Numbered from the stretch's first letter, positions 24,725 to 34,284 are shown. The stretch: 64,000 bases of DNA from JBMDXB01 sp048594885 (GCA_048594885.1 JBMDXB010000029.1:1-64000); one strand, 5' to 3'. The notes: generated from the letters alone by a model not told the origin. Made by a program: numbers and translations.

Positions 24725-25575
24725 ACATCCACCGCATTGCGGTCCTCGGCGCGGGGACCATGGGGCACGGCATCGCGCACGCAGCGGCCGCAGCAGGGTA
24801 TGAGACGACGCTCTACGACGTCTCTGCCGCGTCGCTGGACGACGGCGTCAGCGCGATTCGATCGATCGTTCGCAAAGGCGTCGAGCTCGGAAAAGTCACC
24901 GTGTCAGAGGCCGATTCCGTCGAAAAACGGCTGTCGGCGACGACGGAGCTCGCCGAAGCGGTCGGCGGCGCTGACTTCATCATCGAGGCCGCGCCCGAGC
25001 GCATCGATCTGAAGCTGTCGCTGATGGCCGGGGTTGATCGGCAGGCGCCAGCGCACGCCATTATCGCGACGAACACGTCGGCGCTCAGCATCACCGAGAT
25101 GGGTGGTGCGACGAAGCGGGCGGCGCAGGTGGCAGGGATGCATTTCTTCAATCCCGTCCACAAGATGACGCTCGTGGAGATTGTCCGCGCGCTGGAGAGC
25201 GCGCCGGACACGCTGCAGGCGATCGAGGAGGTCGCGCGCCGGATGGGGAAGGAGACCGTTCTCGTCCGCGAGTCGCCCGGCTTCATCACGACGCGCGTCA
25301 ACGCCAGCATCGGCAACGAGGCGTTCTACATGCTGATGGAAGGCGTCGCATCCGCGCGCGACATCGACAAGGCGTTGAAGCTCGGACTCAATCACCCCAT
25401 GGGCCCCTTCGAGCTGGTCGATCTCGTCGGCCTCGACACGCGTCTCAGCATCCTCGAGTACCTGCACCGCAGCCTAGGCGAGAAGTACCGGCCGTGTCCG
25501 CTGCTCGTCCAGTACGTGAAGGCCGGGCGGCTCGGACGCAAAGCCGGCCGCGGGATATACGATTACCCCCGCTGA
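24721..25575 (+). CDS. 3-hydroxyacyl-CoA dehydrogenase (3-hydroxybutyryl/3-hydroxyadipyl-CoA type)
   Basis: A 284-residue NAD-dependent dehydrogenase with the Rossmann motif VLGAGTMGHGIAHAAA (residues 8-23), HFFNPVHKMTLVEIV (catalytic His, near 140) and LNHPMGPFELVDLVGLD (near 225). Length and motifs match the Hbd/PaaH group. In this cluster the likely substrate is 3-hydroxyadipyl-CoA, oxidised to 3-oxoadipyl-CoA; a thiolase to finish the route is not in view. The ATG overlaps the previous stop by four bases. Confidence 0.88.
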   Translation: MNIHRIAVLGAGTMGHGIAHAAAAAGYETTLYDVSAASLDDGVSAIRSIVRKGVELGKVTVSEADSVEKRLSATTELAEAVGGADFIIEAAPERIDLKLSLMAGVDRQAPAHAIIATNTSALSITEMGGATKRAAQVAGMHFFNPVHKMTLVEIVRALESAPDTLQAIEEVARRMGKETVLVRESPGFITTRVNASIGNEAFYMLMEGVASARDIDKALKLGLNHPMGPFELVDLVGLDTRLSILEYLHRSLGEKYRPCPLLVQYVKAGRLGRKAGRGIYDYPR

Positions 25576-25580
25576 TTTCC

Positions 25581-26360
25581 ATGGCCTCCTTCTCGAACAT
25601 CCGCGTGGACGTGTCCGAGGCGATCGCCACCTTGACGGTCGATCGTCCCGCCGTCCGCAACGCGTTGAACCTCGAAACGGTGAACGAATGCCACAGCGCG
25701 CTGGCGGAGCTCGCGCCGCGCGCCGACGTCGGCGTCCTGATCATCACGGGCACTGGCGAGTCGGCGTTCGTCTCAGGCGCGGACATCAACGACATCCGCG
25801 AGCGCGGGCTCGACGAGGGGCTGGCCGCGATCAACTCGGCGTTGTTCGCGGCCGTCGAGCGCTTTCCGCGGCCGACGATCGCCGCGATCAACGGCTACGC
25901 GCTGGGCGGCGGCTGCGAGCTGGCGCTGGCGTGTGACATCCGCGTCGCCGCCGACACTGCGAAATTCGGCCAGCCTGAACTCGGGCTCGGCATCATTCCC
26001 GGCGCCGGCGCCACACAGCGGCTCCCGCGCCTCGTCGGCATGGGATGGGCGAAGCACCTGATCCTGACCGGGGAGATGATCGACGCGAAGCAGGCGCTGG
26101 AGATCGGCCTCGTGACGGCGATCATGCCCGCCTCGCAGCTGCAAGTCCGCGCCCGGGAACTCGCCAAGAAGGTGCTTCGACAGGGACCGCTGGCCGCGAG
26201 GCTGGCGAAGCTCGCGCTGAATGCGTCCGCTCGGGTCGACCTCGATTCGGGTCTGCTGATCGAAACGCTCGCGCAGGCGATCTGCTACGACTCGGCAGAC
26301 AAGCTGGAAGGGACGACCGCGTTCCTCGAGAAGCGGAAGCCGAAGTTCAGCGGACGGTAG
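25581..26360 (+). CDS. enoyl-CoA hydratase
   Basis: A 259-residue crotonase with the standard motifs: SGADINDI (near 66), NGYALGGGCELALACDIRV (near 100) and FGQPELGLGIIPGAGATQRLPRL (near 130), carrying the two catalytic Glu positions typical of true hydratases. I start at ATG 25581, five bases after the preceding stop; longer readings lie inside the dehydrogenase gene. Probably hydrates the unsaturated adipyl-CoA intermediate. It is the last gene of the box cluster and converges on the cupredoxin-like genes. A short hairpin GAGCT-GAT-AGCTC lies in the gap. Confidence 0.9.
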   Translation: MASFSNIRVDVSEAIATLTVDRPAVRNALNLETVNECHSALAELAPRADVGVLIITGTGESAFVSGADINDIRERGLDEGLAAINSALFAAVERFPRPTIAAINGYALGGGCELALACDIRVAADTAKFGQPELGLGIIPGAGATQRLPRLVGMGWAKHLILTGEMIDAKQALEIGLVTAIMPASQLQVRARELAKKVLRQGPLAARLAKLALNASARVDLDSGLLIETLAQAICYDSADKLEGTTAFLEKRKPKFSGR

Positions 26361-26382
26361 GAGCCGTCGGCGAGCTGATAGC

Positions 26383-26766
26383 TCAGCGGATGATGATGCG
26401 ACCCTGGAGGCTGGTATTGGTCGGCAGGTCGTGGTCGTGGAAGCCGCAAGTGCGGACAGTATTGAGGTTAGCGGTCGGGCGGCTCTGCCCGGGCTGCAGG
26501 ATGCCAACCGAATTGATCTCCTGACAGTCGCTATGCTCGGGATGGGGATCGGACCCCATGTCGTGGCGTCGGGTGTCGTTGTTGACGAAGGTCACCTGCG
26601 TCCCAGGCGAGACCGTCAACTCCTTCGGGTTCACGCCAGCCGCCGTGATGGTGATCGTGTTCGGGTTGTTCGGCGTGGGCGTCGGTGTCGGGTTCGTCCC
26701 GCCGCCACCGCCGCCACATGAGGACAGCAGCACGCACGCCGAGACCAGCAGGAGACGTCTCGTCAC
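26383..26766 (-). CDS. cupredoxin-like lipoprotein (paralogue 2)
   Basis: A 127-residue exported lipoprotein: signal peptide with lipobox LLSSC (Cys17), a Gly and Thr/Pro linker, then a cupredoxin-like domain (about 36-127). Candidate copper ligands lie in RRHDMGSDPHPEHSDC and TCGFHDHD; the C-x2-H spacing resembles type I sites but no axial Met is evident. The start is GTG 26766; TAAGCT ends 7 bases before it, and that -10 also covers the stop of the upstream paralogue. The two paralogues share SDPHP, LxPGQ and RTCGFHDHD, so they arose by duplication. Probably an electron carrier or metal-binding protein on the outside of the cell. Confidence 0.78.
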   Translation of the reverse strand: MTRRLLLVSACVLLSSCGGGGGGTNPTPTPTPNNPNTITITAAGVNPKELTVSPGTQVTFVNNDTRRHDMGSDPHPEHSDCQEINSVGILQPGQSRPTANLNTVRTCGFHDHDLPTNTSLQGRIIIR

Positions 26767-26776
26767 GCGAATCAGC

Positions 26777-27217
26777 TTACCTGATCGTGATGCTCCCTCT
26801 CAGCCCCGCGTCGTCCGGATTGTCATGATCGTGGAATCCGCAGGTGCGCGCGGTGGTAAACGCGTTGGTCGTCTTCGTCTGCCCCGGGGCGAGCAGGTTG
26901 ACCGCGTTGATCGGCGGACAATCCGTGTGCACGGGGTGCGGATCGGACCACACGTTACGCGTGCGTGAGGAGTTGTTGACGAACGTGACGCTCTGACCGG
27001 TGTTGATCGTCACCGCGGCCGGGCTCACCGCGCCGTTCGCGCCAATCGTGATGGTCGCGCCGCTTGTCCCGCTGCCGCCGCCGCTGCCTCCGTCGCCGCC
27101 GGAGCCGCCGCTTCCGGCGCCGCCGCCACTCGGGCCGGTGGGGCTGCCGCCGCCGCAGGCGAAAAGAAGGACGAGGGTGAGGACCGCGCCGATGTGCCGT
27201 GCATGGATGCTCTTCAT
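26777..27217 (-). CDS. cupredoxin-like lipoprotein (paralogue 1)
   Basis: A 146-residue lipoprotein paralogous to the next gene: signal peptide with lipobox LLFAC (near 21), a long Gly/Ser linker (about 23-52), and a cupredoxin-like domain with SDPHPVHTDCPPIN and RTCGFHDHD. I start at ATG 27217, which places the signal peptide correctly; longer readings add residues ahead of it. A sigma-54-like promoter (27246-27231) and two inverted repeats lie upstream, between it and an NtrC-type regulator gene. This suggests control by that two-component system. Confidence 0.78.
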   Translation of the reverse strand: MKSIHARHIGAVLTLVLLFACGGGSPTGPSGGGAGSGGSGGDGGSGGGSGTSGATITIGANGAVSPAAVTINTGQSVTFVNNSSRTRNVWSDPHPVHTDCPPINAVNLLAPGQTKTTNAFTTARTCGFHDHDNPDDAGLRGSITIR

Positions 27218-27230
27218 CGCCAGGTGGTAA

Positions 27231-27246
27231 GGCAAGGCAAATGCCC
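27231..27246 (-). promoter_or_regulatory. sigma-54-like promoter of the cupredoxin pair
   Basis: On the minus strand GGGCATTTGCCTTGCC keeps the GG-N10-GC spacing and the TTGC -12 element. Predicted transcription start is about 27220, three bases before the ATG, which would make the mRNA nearly leaderless. It lies downstream of an NtrC-type activator gene with dyad sites at a suitable distance. Confidence 0.55.
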
Positions 27247-27296
27247 GGCGCGACACACCGAACTACGTGGAGATTCTCAATCTGCGTGGCGTACGG

Positions 27297-27332
27297 CGTT
27301 ACGGCGCGCGTAACGGATTACGCCTGGCGTAA
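27297..27332. promoter_or_regulatory. two adjacent inverted repeats, candidate activator sites
   Basis: CGTTACG-N5-CGTAACG (27297-27315) and TTACGCC-T-GGCGTAA (27318-27332) are both perfect 7-bp dyads whose centres are 19 bases apart. They lie about 85-105 bases upstream of the predicted sigma-54 start, where enhancer-binding proteins usually bind. The activator encoded at 27336-28694 is the likely ligand. They also lie just past its stop. Confidence 0.55.
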
Positions 27333-27335
27333 ACG

Positions 27336-28694
<1,359 letters not shown>

Positions 28695-28704
28695 GCGTCT
28701 GTCC

Positions 28705-28729
28705 GGCGGGACTGAAGTCCCGCCCTACG
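28705..28729. repeat. REP-like palindrome (GGCGGGACT stem), copy 3
   Basis: GGCGGGACTGAAGTCCCGCC followed by CTACG. On the minus strand its tail reads CGTAGGGCGG, and the TAG in it (28727-28725) is the stop codon of the sensor kinase gene. Confidence 0.75.
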
Positions 28730-30494
28730 AGTGCCGTGCCGGCAGCTCGATGTGGACGTCCGTGCCGTCGCCCTTGCGGCTGGACACCGCGATCGTGCCG
28801 CCAAGCCCCTCGATGATGTTCCGTGAGATCGCCAGCCCGAGTCCGGAGCCCGTCTTCCGCGTCGTGAAGTACGGGTCGAACACGCGTGGCAGGTCTTCCG
28901 CTGCAATTCCCGGGCCGCGATCGCGCACGTGGATGCTGACACGCGAGTCGCGGCCTCGTTCGGTCGTCAGCCGGATCGCGTCTGCCGGCAGATCGGCCCG
29001 CTGCGACACGGCGTGTCGGGCGTTGGTCAGGATGTTGACGAGCGCCAGCCGGAGGCGCTCGCCGTCCGTGACGACCGGCCCGAGTGCGCGATCCAGGTCC
29101 AGCCGGATGTCGATCGCCTGCGGATCGGCGGCACTGGCGCGCGCGGCGGCCTCGCACAGCTCGTTCAGATCCACCGGCGCGAGCTCGAACTTGATCGGCC
29201 GCGCGAAGTCGAGCACCTCGGTGACGATGCGATTCAGCCGCGCCACCTCTTCGTCGATGTCCGCCACGGCGGTTCGGACTTCCTCGGGCGGCAGCGTTTC
29301 GCGCCTGAGCGACCGCAGCGCCGTCTTGATGATCATCAGCGGGTTGCGGATTTCGTGCGCGACGACGGTGGAGAGGCGCCCGAGCGAGGACAGCCGCTCG
29401 CGCTGCGCCGCCTCGCGCTGGAACCGCACGATCGAGTCGGTCATCGCGTTGAACGTCGTCGCAAGCAGCGTCGCGTCCTCGTCCTCGAAGCGTTTTCCCG
29501 CGGGCGGGGTGATGCGGCGGGTGAGGTCGCCCGTCGCCGCCATCTCGCGCATCGCCGCCGTCACGGCTCCGAGCGGACGCGTCACGGTGCGCGCGATGGC
29601 GTAGCTGAGGAGCGTGGCGGCCAGGACGGCCAGCAGCGCGGTGACGCCGAGCGTCTTGTGAAGGCTGGAGAGCAGCCGCAGCCGCTCGGTCCGAGAGCGC
29701 AGGATGATCGCCGTCGCGGGGGAGGTATTCGCCGTTCCCTCGCCATCGGCCGAAGCGGCTGTCATCGTCCGGGTGGCGGCGATGTACTCGTTGCCGCCCA
29801 GCCAGATGCTCTCGGTCAGGTCGGCCCGCTGCAGCAGTGGCGCCAGCGATCGCCAGACATCCTGCGGCAGCGTCGACGCCTGAATGATGCCGTTCATGCC
29901 GAAGGCGATCTCGCTGTTGGTCAGCGCGCGGAACCGTGCGGCGGCACGCGAATCGAGCGTGAACCCCACGCTCAGCGTACCGAGCAGTTCCGGCTGACGC
30001 GGGTCGATCCAGATCGGCACGGAGACGATCTGCAGGATGCCGTCGGCGTGCGGCATGAAGAGCGCCGTCTCGCGCCCGCGCGGGGCGTTGCGGATCGCGG
30101 CGAGCACGTCCGGCGGCAGCCGTCCGAGCGTCCGCTCGGTGATTTCCGCCAGCAGCGCGCCCGAGGGGTTGGAGACGAGCAGCAGATCGGACCCGAGTTG
30201 CAGACGGTAGTCCTCGGCGATCGGCTTCACCGTCGGCGGATGGTTGAGCTCGACGGCCGCCTTCAGCAGCGGCAGGTCGGCGACCAGCCTCGCTTCACGG
30301 CTGAAATGATCGAACAGCAGCCGGCGGTATTCCTCGACGAGGGTGCCCGCCTCGGCGACGCCTCGCGTCATCTCCTGCTCGGCCTGCGTCGTCACCGCGA
30401 CGTTGATGTTGTAGATCGCGACCGCGATCGACAGCACCGCGAGTAGCGAGCTCGCGAAGAAGATCCGGTTGGTCAGCGAAGAGAACAGCGTCAT
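28725..30494 (-). CDS. membrane sensor histidine kinase
   Basis: A 589-residue kinase: TM1 (about 10-30), a large extracytoplasmic sensor region (about 35-270), TM2 (about 275-297), HAMP, a HisKA helix with phospho-His about 381 (STVVAHEIRNPL) and an ATPase domain ending near 585 with DRGPGIAAEDLPRVFDPYF and GSGLGLAI. It probably phosphorylates the adjacent NtrC-type regulator. No haem or metal motif is obvious in the sensor region, so the signal is unknown. The stop codon is supplied by a REP palindrome. It is divergent from the ferredoxin gene, with which it shares an ATTATAAT promoter core. Confidence 0.9.
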   Translation of the reverse strand: MTLFSSLTNRIFFASSLLAVLSIAVAIYNINVAVTTQAEQEMTRGVAEAGTLVEEYRRLLFDHFSREARLVADLPLLKAAVELNHPPTVKPIAEDYRLQLGSDLLLVSNPSGALLAEITERTLGRLPPDVLAAIRNAPRGRETALFMPHADGILQIVSVPIWIDPRQPELLGTLSVGFTLDSRAAARFRALTNSEIAFGMNGIIQASTLPQDVWRSLAPLLQRADLTESIWLGGNEYIAATRTMTAASADGEGTANTSPATAIILRSRTERLRLLSSLHKTLGVTALLAVLAATLLSYAIARTVTRPLGAVTAAMREMAATGDLTRRITPPAGKRFEDEDATLLATTFNAMTDSIVRFQREAAQRERLSSLGRLSTVVAHEIRNPLMIIKTALRSLRRETLPPEEVRTAVADIDEEVARLNRIVTEVLDFARPIKFELAPVDLNELCEAAARASAADPQAIDIRLDLDRALGPVVTDGERLRLALVNILTNARHAVSQRADLPADAIRLTTERGRDSRVSIHVRDRGPGIAAEDLPRVFDPYFTTRKTGSGLGLAISRNIIEGLGGTIAVSSRKGDGTDVHIELPARHS

Positions 30495-30521
30495 TTCGCC
30501 ACGGGCACGTCACCGGCCGCA

Positions 30522-30529
30522 ATTATAAT
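30522..30529. promoter_or_regulatory. shared divergent -10 core (sensor kinase / ferredoxin)
   Basis: ATTATAAT reads TATAAT on the plus strand (30524-30529) and TATAAT on the minus strand (30527-30522). The two promoters overlap almost completely and should exclude each other. Confidence 0.5.
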
Positions 30530-30562
30530 CGTCGTAAGATCGAGAAATGAGTGGAGGAGCGG

Positions 30563-30823
30563 TTGGCGTACATCATCTGTGAGCCGTGCATCGGGACCAA
30601 GGACACCGCCTGCGTCGACGTCTGTCCGGTCGATTGCATCCACCCGCGAAAGGACGAACCGGAGTTCGAGTCCGCCGAGATGCTCTACATCCATCCGGAC
30701 GAGTGCATCGACTGCGGCGCGTGCGTGCCGGCGTGCCCCGTCGAGGCGATCTTTGCGCTCGACGAGACGCCCGAGAAATGGAAGCAGTTCATTCCGGTGA
30801 ATGCAGAGTATTATCAGAAGTAG
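30563..30823 (+). CDS. fdxA: ferredoxin (7Fe/8Fe type)
   Basis: An 86-residue soluble ferredoxin with two cluster motifs: CEPCIGTKDTACVDVCPVDC near the N-terminus (spacing of [3Fe-4S]/[4Fe-4S] ferredoxins) and CIDCGACVPACP in the second half. It is an electron carrier in the cytoplasm. I choose TTG 30563, which gives the canonical start MAYIICEPCIG and has GGAGG five bases upstream; a GTG at 30551 would place the ribosome binding site inside the gene. It lies 65 bases before nuoB on the same strand. Confidence 0.9.
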   Translation: MAYIICEPCIGTKDTACVDVCPVDCIHPRKDEPEFESAEMLYIHPDECIDCGACVPACPVEAIFALDETPEKWKQFIPVNAEYYQK

Positions 30824-30888
30824 GTTTTCCGCTGACATCAATCATAACGGCCGAGGTCGGAGCGGCTGTGGTGTATCAGGACTAATTC

Positions 30889-31392
30889 ATGGGTCTCGTC
30901 AGTCATAAATTCGAGGACAACTTCATCACGACCAACGTCGACAAGGTCCTCAACTGGGCGCGGCAGTCATCGCTCTGGCCGATGGGGTTTGGCCTTGCGT
31001 GCTGCGCGATTGAAATGATGGCGGCGTCGGCCTCGCGTTTCGACATCTCGCGCTTCGGCGCGGAAGTCTTCCGTGCCTCGCCGCGCCAGGCCGACCTGCT
31101 CATCGTTGCTGGCACCGTGACCAAGAAGATGGCGCCCGTGCTGCGGCGTCTCTACGATCAGATGCCGGAGCCGAAGTGGGTCATCTCGATGGGGAGCTGC
31201 TCGAACGCGGGCGGTCCGTTCCCGACCTACAGCGTGCTGCAGGGCGTGGACAAGATCGTGCCGGTGGACGTCTATGTCTCCGGTTGCCCGCCGCGCCCCG
31301 AGGCGCTGCTCTACGGCCTGATGCGGCTGCAGGACAAGATCACCAGGGAAGGCCGGGTCGTCCGCAAGGAACGCCCCGCCGTTGCGAGTTAA
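30889..31392 (+). CDS. nuoB: NADH-quinone oxidoreductase subunit B
   Basis: Complex I subunit holding the N2 [4Fe-4S] cluster next to the quinone site. The four cluster cysteines are present: tandem CC in GFGLACCAIEMM (near 37-38), GSCSNAGG (near 102) and SGCPPRPEALLYG (near 132). 167 residues, normal. An AGGA ribosome binding site lies 7 bases before the ATG. It is followed 8 bases later by nuoI; the other complex I genes are absent from both flanks, so this is a detached two-gene piece or a second copy. Confidence 0.93.
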   Translation: MGLVSHKFEDNFITTNVDKVLNWARQSSLWPMGFGLACCAIEMMAASASRFDISRFGAEVFRASPRQADLLIVAGTVTKKMAPVLRRLYDQMPEPKWVISMGSCSNAGGPFPTYSVLQGVDKIVPVDVYVSGCPPRPEALLYGLMRLQDKITREGRVVRKERPAVAS

Positions 31393-31400
31393 GAGGACCC

Positions 31401-31871
31401 GTGAAGAGACTCGGCGACGTCTTTCGCACCGTTTTCCTCATCGACATCCTCAAGGGGCTGTGGCTCACGCTGAAGTACACGCCGCAGCCTGCGTTCACGT
31501 TCCAGTACCCGGCAGAGCGCCGGCCTGTGTCGCCTCGCTTCCGCGGTGTGCTCCGTCTCCAGGTGGAGCCGGAAACCGGCGCGCAGACCTGCATCGTTTG
31601 CGACCAGTGCGCCAAGGCGTGCCCGGACGACCTGATCGATCTCGGCGGCCATCGCGAACCGGGGCAGAAGATCAAGATCCTCGACTACTTCGATTTCAAC
31701 CTGTCGCGGTGCTCGTTCTGCGGGCTGTGCGCTGAAGTGTGCCCGACCAAGCCGGTCAAGGCGCTGATCATGAGCGAGGACTACGAGCTCGGGTACTACG
31801 ACCGGCACTCGCAGATCGTCCGCGTCGACCAGATGTACGACGGCCTGCCGATCGAGCAGTACAGCCGCTAG
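31401..31871 (+). CDS. nuoI: NADH-quinone oxidoreductase subunit I
   Basis: Complex I subunit with two [4Fe-4S] clusters: CIVCDQCAKACPDD (near 64) and CSFCGLCAEVCPTKP (near 103). The N-terminus has the amphipathic helix typical of NuoI (LIDILKGLWLTLKYT). 156 residues. The GTG start at 31401 lies 8 bases after nuoB; longer in-frame readings are inside nuoB. Acts with NuoB in the connecting arm between the peripheral Fe-S chain and the quinone site. Confidence 0.92.
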   Translation: MKRLGDVFRTVFLIDILKGLWLTLKYTPQPAFTFQYPAERRPVSPRFRGVLRLQVEPETGAQTCIVCDQCAKACPDDLIDLGGHREPGQKIKILDYFDFNLSRCSFCGLCAEVCPTKPVKALIMSEDYELGYYDRHSQIVRVDQMYDGLPIEQYSR

Positions 31872-31879
31872 GCGGGGAT

Positions 31880-33676
31880 TTACCAGCAGCCGGAAATCTG
31901 GGGAATGCGCGCCGACCAGCGCTTCCCCTCCTCATCCCGCAGGCGATAGACCAGCGTCGCGTGCGTGCACGGCTCCTCCGGCACGTCGCGCGTGATCGTC
32001 GCGAGCTTCTGCGACGCGAACCTCTCCCGAAACATCGGCAGCTCCCACTCGTCGACGATCAGGTAGGGTTCGTACCCGCTGCGAATCAGATGCTCGACGC
32101 CGCGATCGAGCCACTCCGGATCGAGGAAGTCGTAGCGGATCGTGTTCGCGCCGGTGTAGTAGCGCACGGTGCCGCTGTGCTGCATCGCGAGGACGATCGC
32201 GTTTGGCGGGAGCAGCCGGACGACCAACTGCCCGACGTCGACGTAGCGGCGCTCTGCCCGGCCCACCCACAGCACGTCGCGCTGCAGCGCGACGCGCACG
32301 GCCGGACCGATCGCGAGCGCCGCGAAGATCGCGACAGCAACGACGCGCGTCAACACGCCGCGTCGTGAGACCGCGGCCCACATCGCGTCGGCCACCAGCA
32401 CGAATACCAGTGGAAATGCCGGCAGCAGGAACCGCAGGTACCACCAGTCGTCGAACGGCAGGTAGAACACGTAGATGACGGCGAGCATGCCGACGAACGC
32501 CGTCAGCGCCACGCGGACGCGGAAATCGGCGGGACGACGCCATGCCAGGATGGCGCTGACGGGAAAGAGGAAGGGGACGAGTCCTTGCGATTCCCACAGC
32601 CATCCCGAGTACTTCGAGAGATTTCCCGCGACGTTCTCCCACGCGAACAGCGTGGCGTTCTCACCGTATCCCGATCGCAGCGGCGAGCCGTAGAGGTGAC
32701 TGAAGACGATGCCGATGAACAGGCAGAAGGGCGCGCAGGCAAGTGAGAACGCTGCGGCGTGCCGTATCGCTTCCCGGCGGGGAGATCCACCGGTCGATTT
32801 CATCCCCTGCCAAGCGCTGAGGAGTAACGGCACCAGAGCGAGCGGCACCAGGTTCGGACGGATGGCGATGGCCATGCCGGAGGCAATCCCTGACGCGGCG
32901 GCGCGCGGCACGCCCGCCGCGAGCGCGAACAGGAGCGACGCCATCCAGCCGGCGGCCACCGGCACGTCGCCCATCGGCAGCATCAGCATGAACAGGAACG
33001 CGGGACTGACGACGAGACAGAGAGCGGCGAGGCTGCCGACGAGCGGATTCGACAGGCGGACGCCGAGGGCGAACGTGAGGAGCACGAGCAGCGCGCCGCA
33101 GATTGGCGTCAGGTAGTACACGCCGTTCGAGCCGGCGAGGGCCGTCGAGGCCAGCATCAGCAGCGGCAGGCCGGGCGGATAGGTCGGGACGATCGTGTGA
33201 GGCTCACGCGGCGATGGACGGTAGCCGAGCGGCGTCAGCGTCCAGTCGGCATTCGGCCAGGGCACGCTCGCGGCGAAGTCCTGCCGGATGTGCAGATCGC
33301 CTCGGCGCCACAGCGCTACCTGGGTCACGTAGCCGTACGAGTCGGATCCGCCGGCGGCGCGCGATCCGAATGCGAACCCGGTCCAGAGGACGCCGGCGGC
33401 GGCGATCCAGACAACGGCGACTGGCAGGCGGCTGAGCGGCACTGCGCGCATGCCAGCGATCAATCGCCGTCGAAACGGCTGGTGCAGGGCGAGGGCGGCG
33501 GCGACAAAGACGATTGCCACAAGCGCCGGCCGCGCCGCTCCGCGGAGCGACACCCGCACACCGAACACGTGCGTGCGGATACCGCCCGTCAGCAGCGCCC
33601 ATGCGGCGAGAGCCGCGGCAATGATGGCGAGCAATAGCAGGACGTGCGCAACGCGCGTGCGCAGCGGCCGCGGCAT
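31880..33676 (-). CDS. polytopic membrane glycosyltransferase-like protein (GT-C/PMT type)
   Basis: A 598-residue integral membrane protein with about ten to twelve hydrophobic segments over residues 10-460 and a hydrophilic C-terminal part (about 470-598). The first large loop after TM3 has acidic residues (GGSDSYGYVTQVALWRRGDL near 110), and PTYPPGLPLLMLAS near 165 resembles the start of the lumenal region in GT-C mannosyl/arabinosyl transferases, which use polyprenyl-phosphate sugars. The family is recognised by architecture only; the donor is unknown. The ATG overlaps the thioesterase stop by one base, so they form an operon. Convergent with nuoI, 8 bases apart. Confidence 0.7.
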   Translation of the reverse strand: MPRPLRTRVAHVLLLLAIIAAALAAWALLTGGIRTHVFGVRVSLRGAARPALVAIVFVAAALALHQPFRRRLIAGMRAVPLSRLPVAVVWIAAAGVLWTGFAFGSRAAGGSDSYGYVTQVALWRRGDLHIRQDFAASVPWPNADWTLTPLGYRPSPREPHTIVPTYPPGLPLLMLASTALAGSNGVYYLTPICGALLVLLTFALGVRLSNPLVGSLAALCLVVSPAFLFMLMLPMGDVPVAAGWMASLLFALAAGVPRAAASGIASGMAIAIRPNLVPLALVPLLLSAWQGMKSTGGSPRREAIRHAAAFSLACAPFCLFIGIVFSHLYGSPLRSGYGENATLFAWENVAGNLSKYSGWLWESQGLVPFLFPVSAILAWRRPADFRVRVALTAFVGMLAVIYVFYLPFDDWWYLRFLLPAFPLVFVLVADAMWAAVSRRGVLTRVVAVAIFAALAIGPAVRVALQRDVLWVGRAERRYVDVGQLVVRLLPPNAIVLAMQHSGTVRYYTGANTIRYDFLDPEWLDRGVEHLIRSGYEPYLIVDEWELPMFRERFASQKLATITRDVPEEPCTHATLVYRLRDEEGKRWSARIPQISGCW

Positions 33677-34170
33677 CAGATGAGCGGGCGCGCCTCGAGC
33701 GCGGCGCGCGCCTTCAAGCGCTCGCCGCGGCGCACTTCCGCTTCCGCCGCGCGCCGCTTCTCGTCGCCGGTTTCGAGGATGAGCGGCGGAATCGGCAGCC
33801 GCCCGCCGTCGCGATCGATCGAGACGAATGTGAGGTAGGCGCGGCTGGTCAGCCGGCGCACGCCGGTGAGCGTCTCCTCGGAGAAGACCTCCACCTCGAC
33901 TTCCAGCGACGTGCTCCAGGCCGCCGTCACCATCGCGCGCAGGATGATCAGATCGCCGACTTTGATTGGATGCAGGAACTGCAGGCCGTCTACGGCGGCG
34001 GTCACGAGCAGCGTCCGCGTGTGGCGGTGGCAGGCGATGGCGCCGGCGATGTCGATGAGGTGCATCACCGTGCCGCCGAGGATGAACCCGAGCGGGTTCG
34101 CGTCGTTCGGCAGCACGACCTGCACCATCTCGGTAAAGGACTCGGTTGGTCGCTTTGCTTGGGATGTCAC
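33676..34170 (-). CDS. acyl-CoA thioesterase (hotdog fold)
   Basis: A 164-residue hotdog-domain protein of the YciA/BFIT kind: NDANPLGFILGGTVMHLIDIAGAIACHRHT (about residues 20-49) contains the conserved Asn and the Gly-rich helix start, followed by FLHPIKVGDLIILRAMVTAAW and a Lys/Arg/Ala/Glu-rich tail. It hydrolyses acyl-CoA in the cytoplasm; chain length not inferable. I start at GTG 34170, which directly abuts the boundary of a TGAATGC word element. A longer reading from 34260 would be translated from that repeat and is rejected. Confidence 0.85.
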   Translation of the reverse strand: MTSQAKRPTESFTEMVQVVLPNDANPLGFILGGTVMHLIDIAGAIACHRHTRTLLVTAAVDGLQFLHPIKVGDLIILRAMVTAAWSTSLEVEVEVFSEETLTGVRRLTSRAYLTFVSIDRDGGRLPIPPLILETGDEKRRAAEAEVRRGERLKARAALEARPLI

Positions 34171-34171
34171 G

Positions 34172-34278
34172 GTCAACGCTGAATGCTGAATGCGGAATGC
34201 TGAATGGAGATCAACGGAGACAACGGAGCTGTTTCGGCTGCTCCTTTCAGCATTTGGCATTGAGCATTCAGCATTGAC
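34172..34278. repeat. inverted heptamer-word element (TGAATGC family), copy 4
   Basis: Left words start GTCAACGCTGAATGC; right words end GAGCATTCAGCATTGAC. The centre is GGAGACAACGGAGC-like. The left boundary is one base from the thioesterase GTG, the right boundary six bases from the stop of the zinc-finger gene. Confidence 0.85.
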
Positions 34279-34284
34279 AGGCCG

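Noticed and set aside
26361..26382. Intrinsic terminator between the convergent hydratase and cupredoxin genes
   Set aside because: Only a 5-bp hairpin (GAGCT-GAT-AGCTC) without a T run.
34171..34260. N-terminal extension of the thioesterase to 34260
   Set aside because: It is entirely repeat-encoded; the hotdog domain starts soon after GTG 34170.
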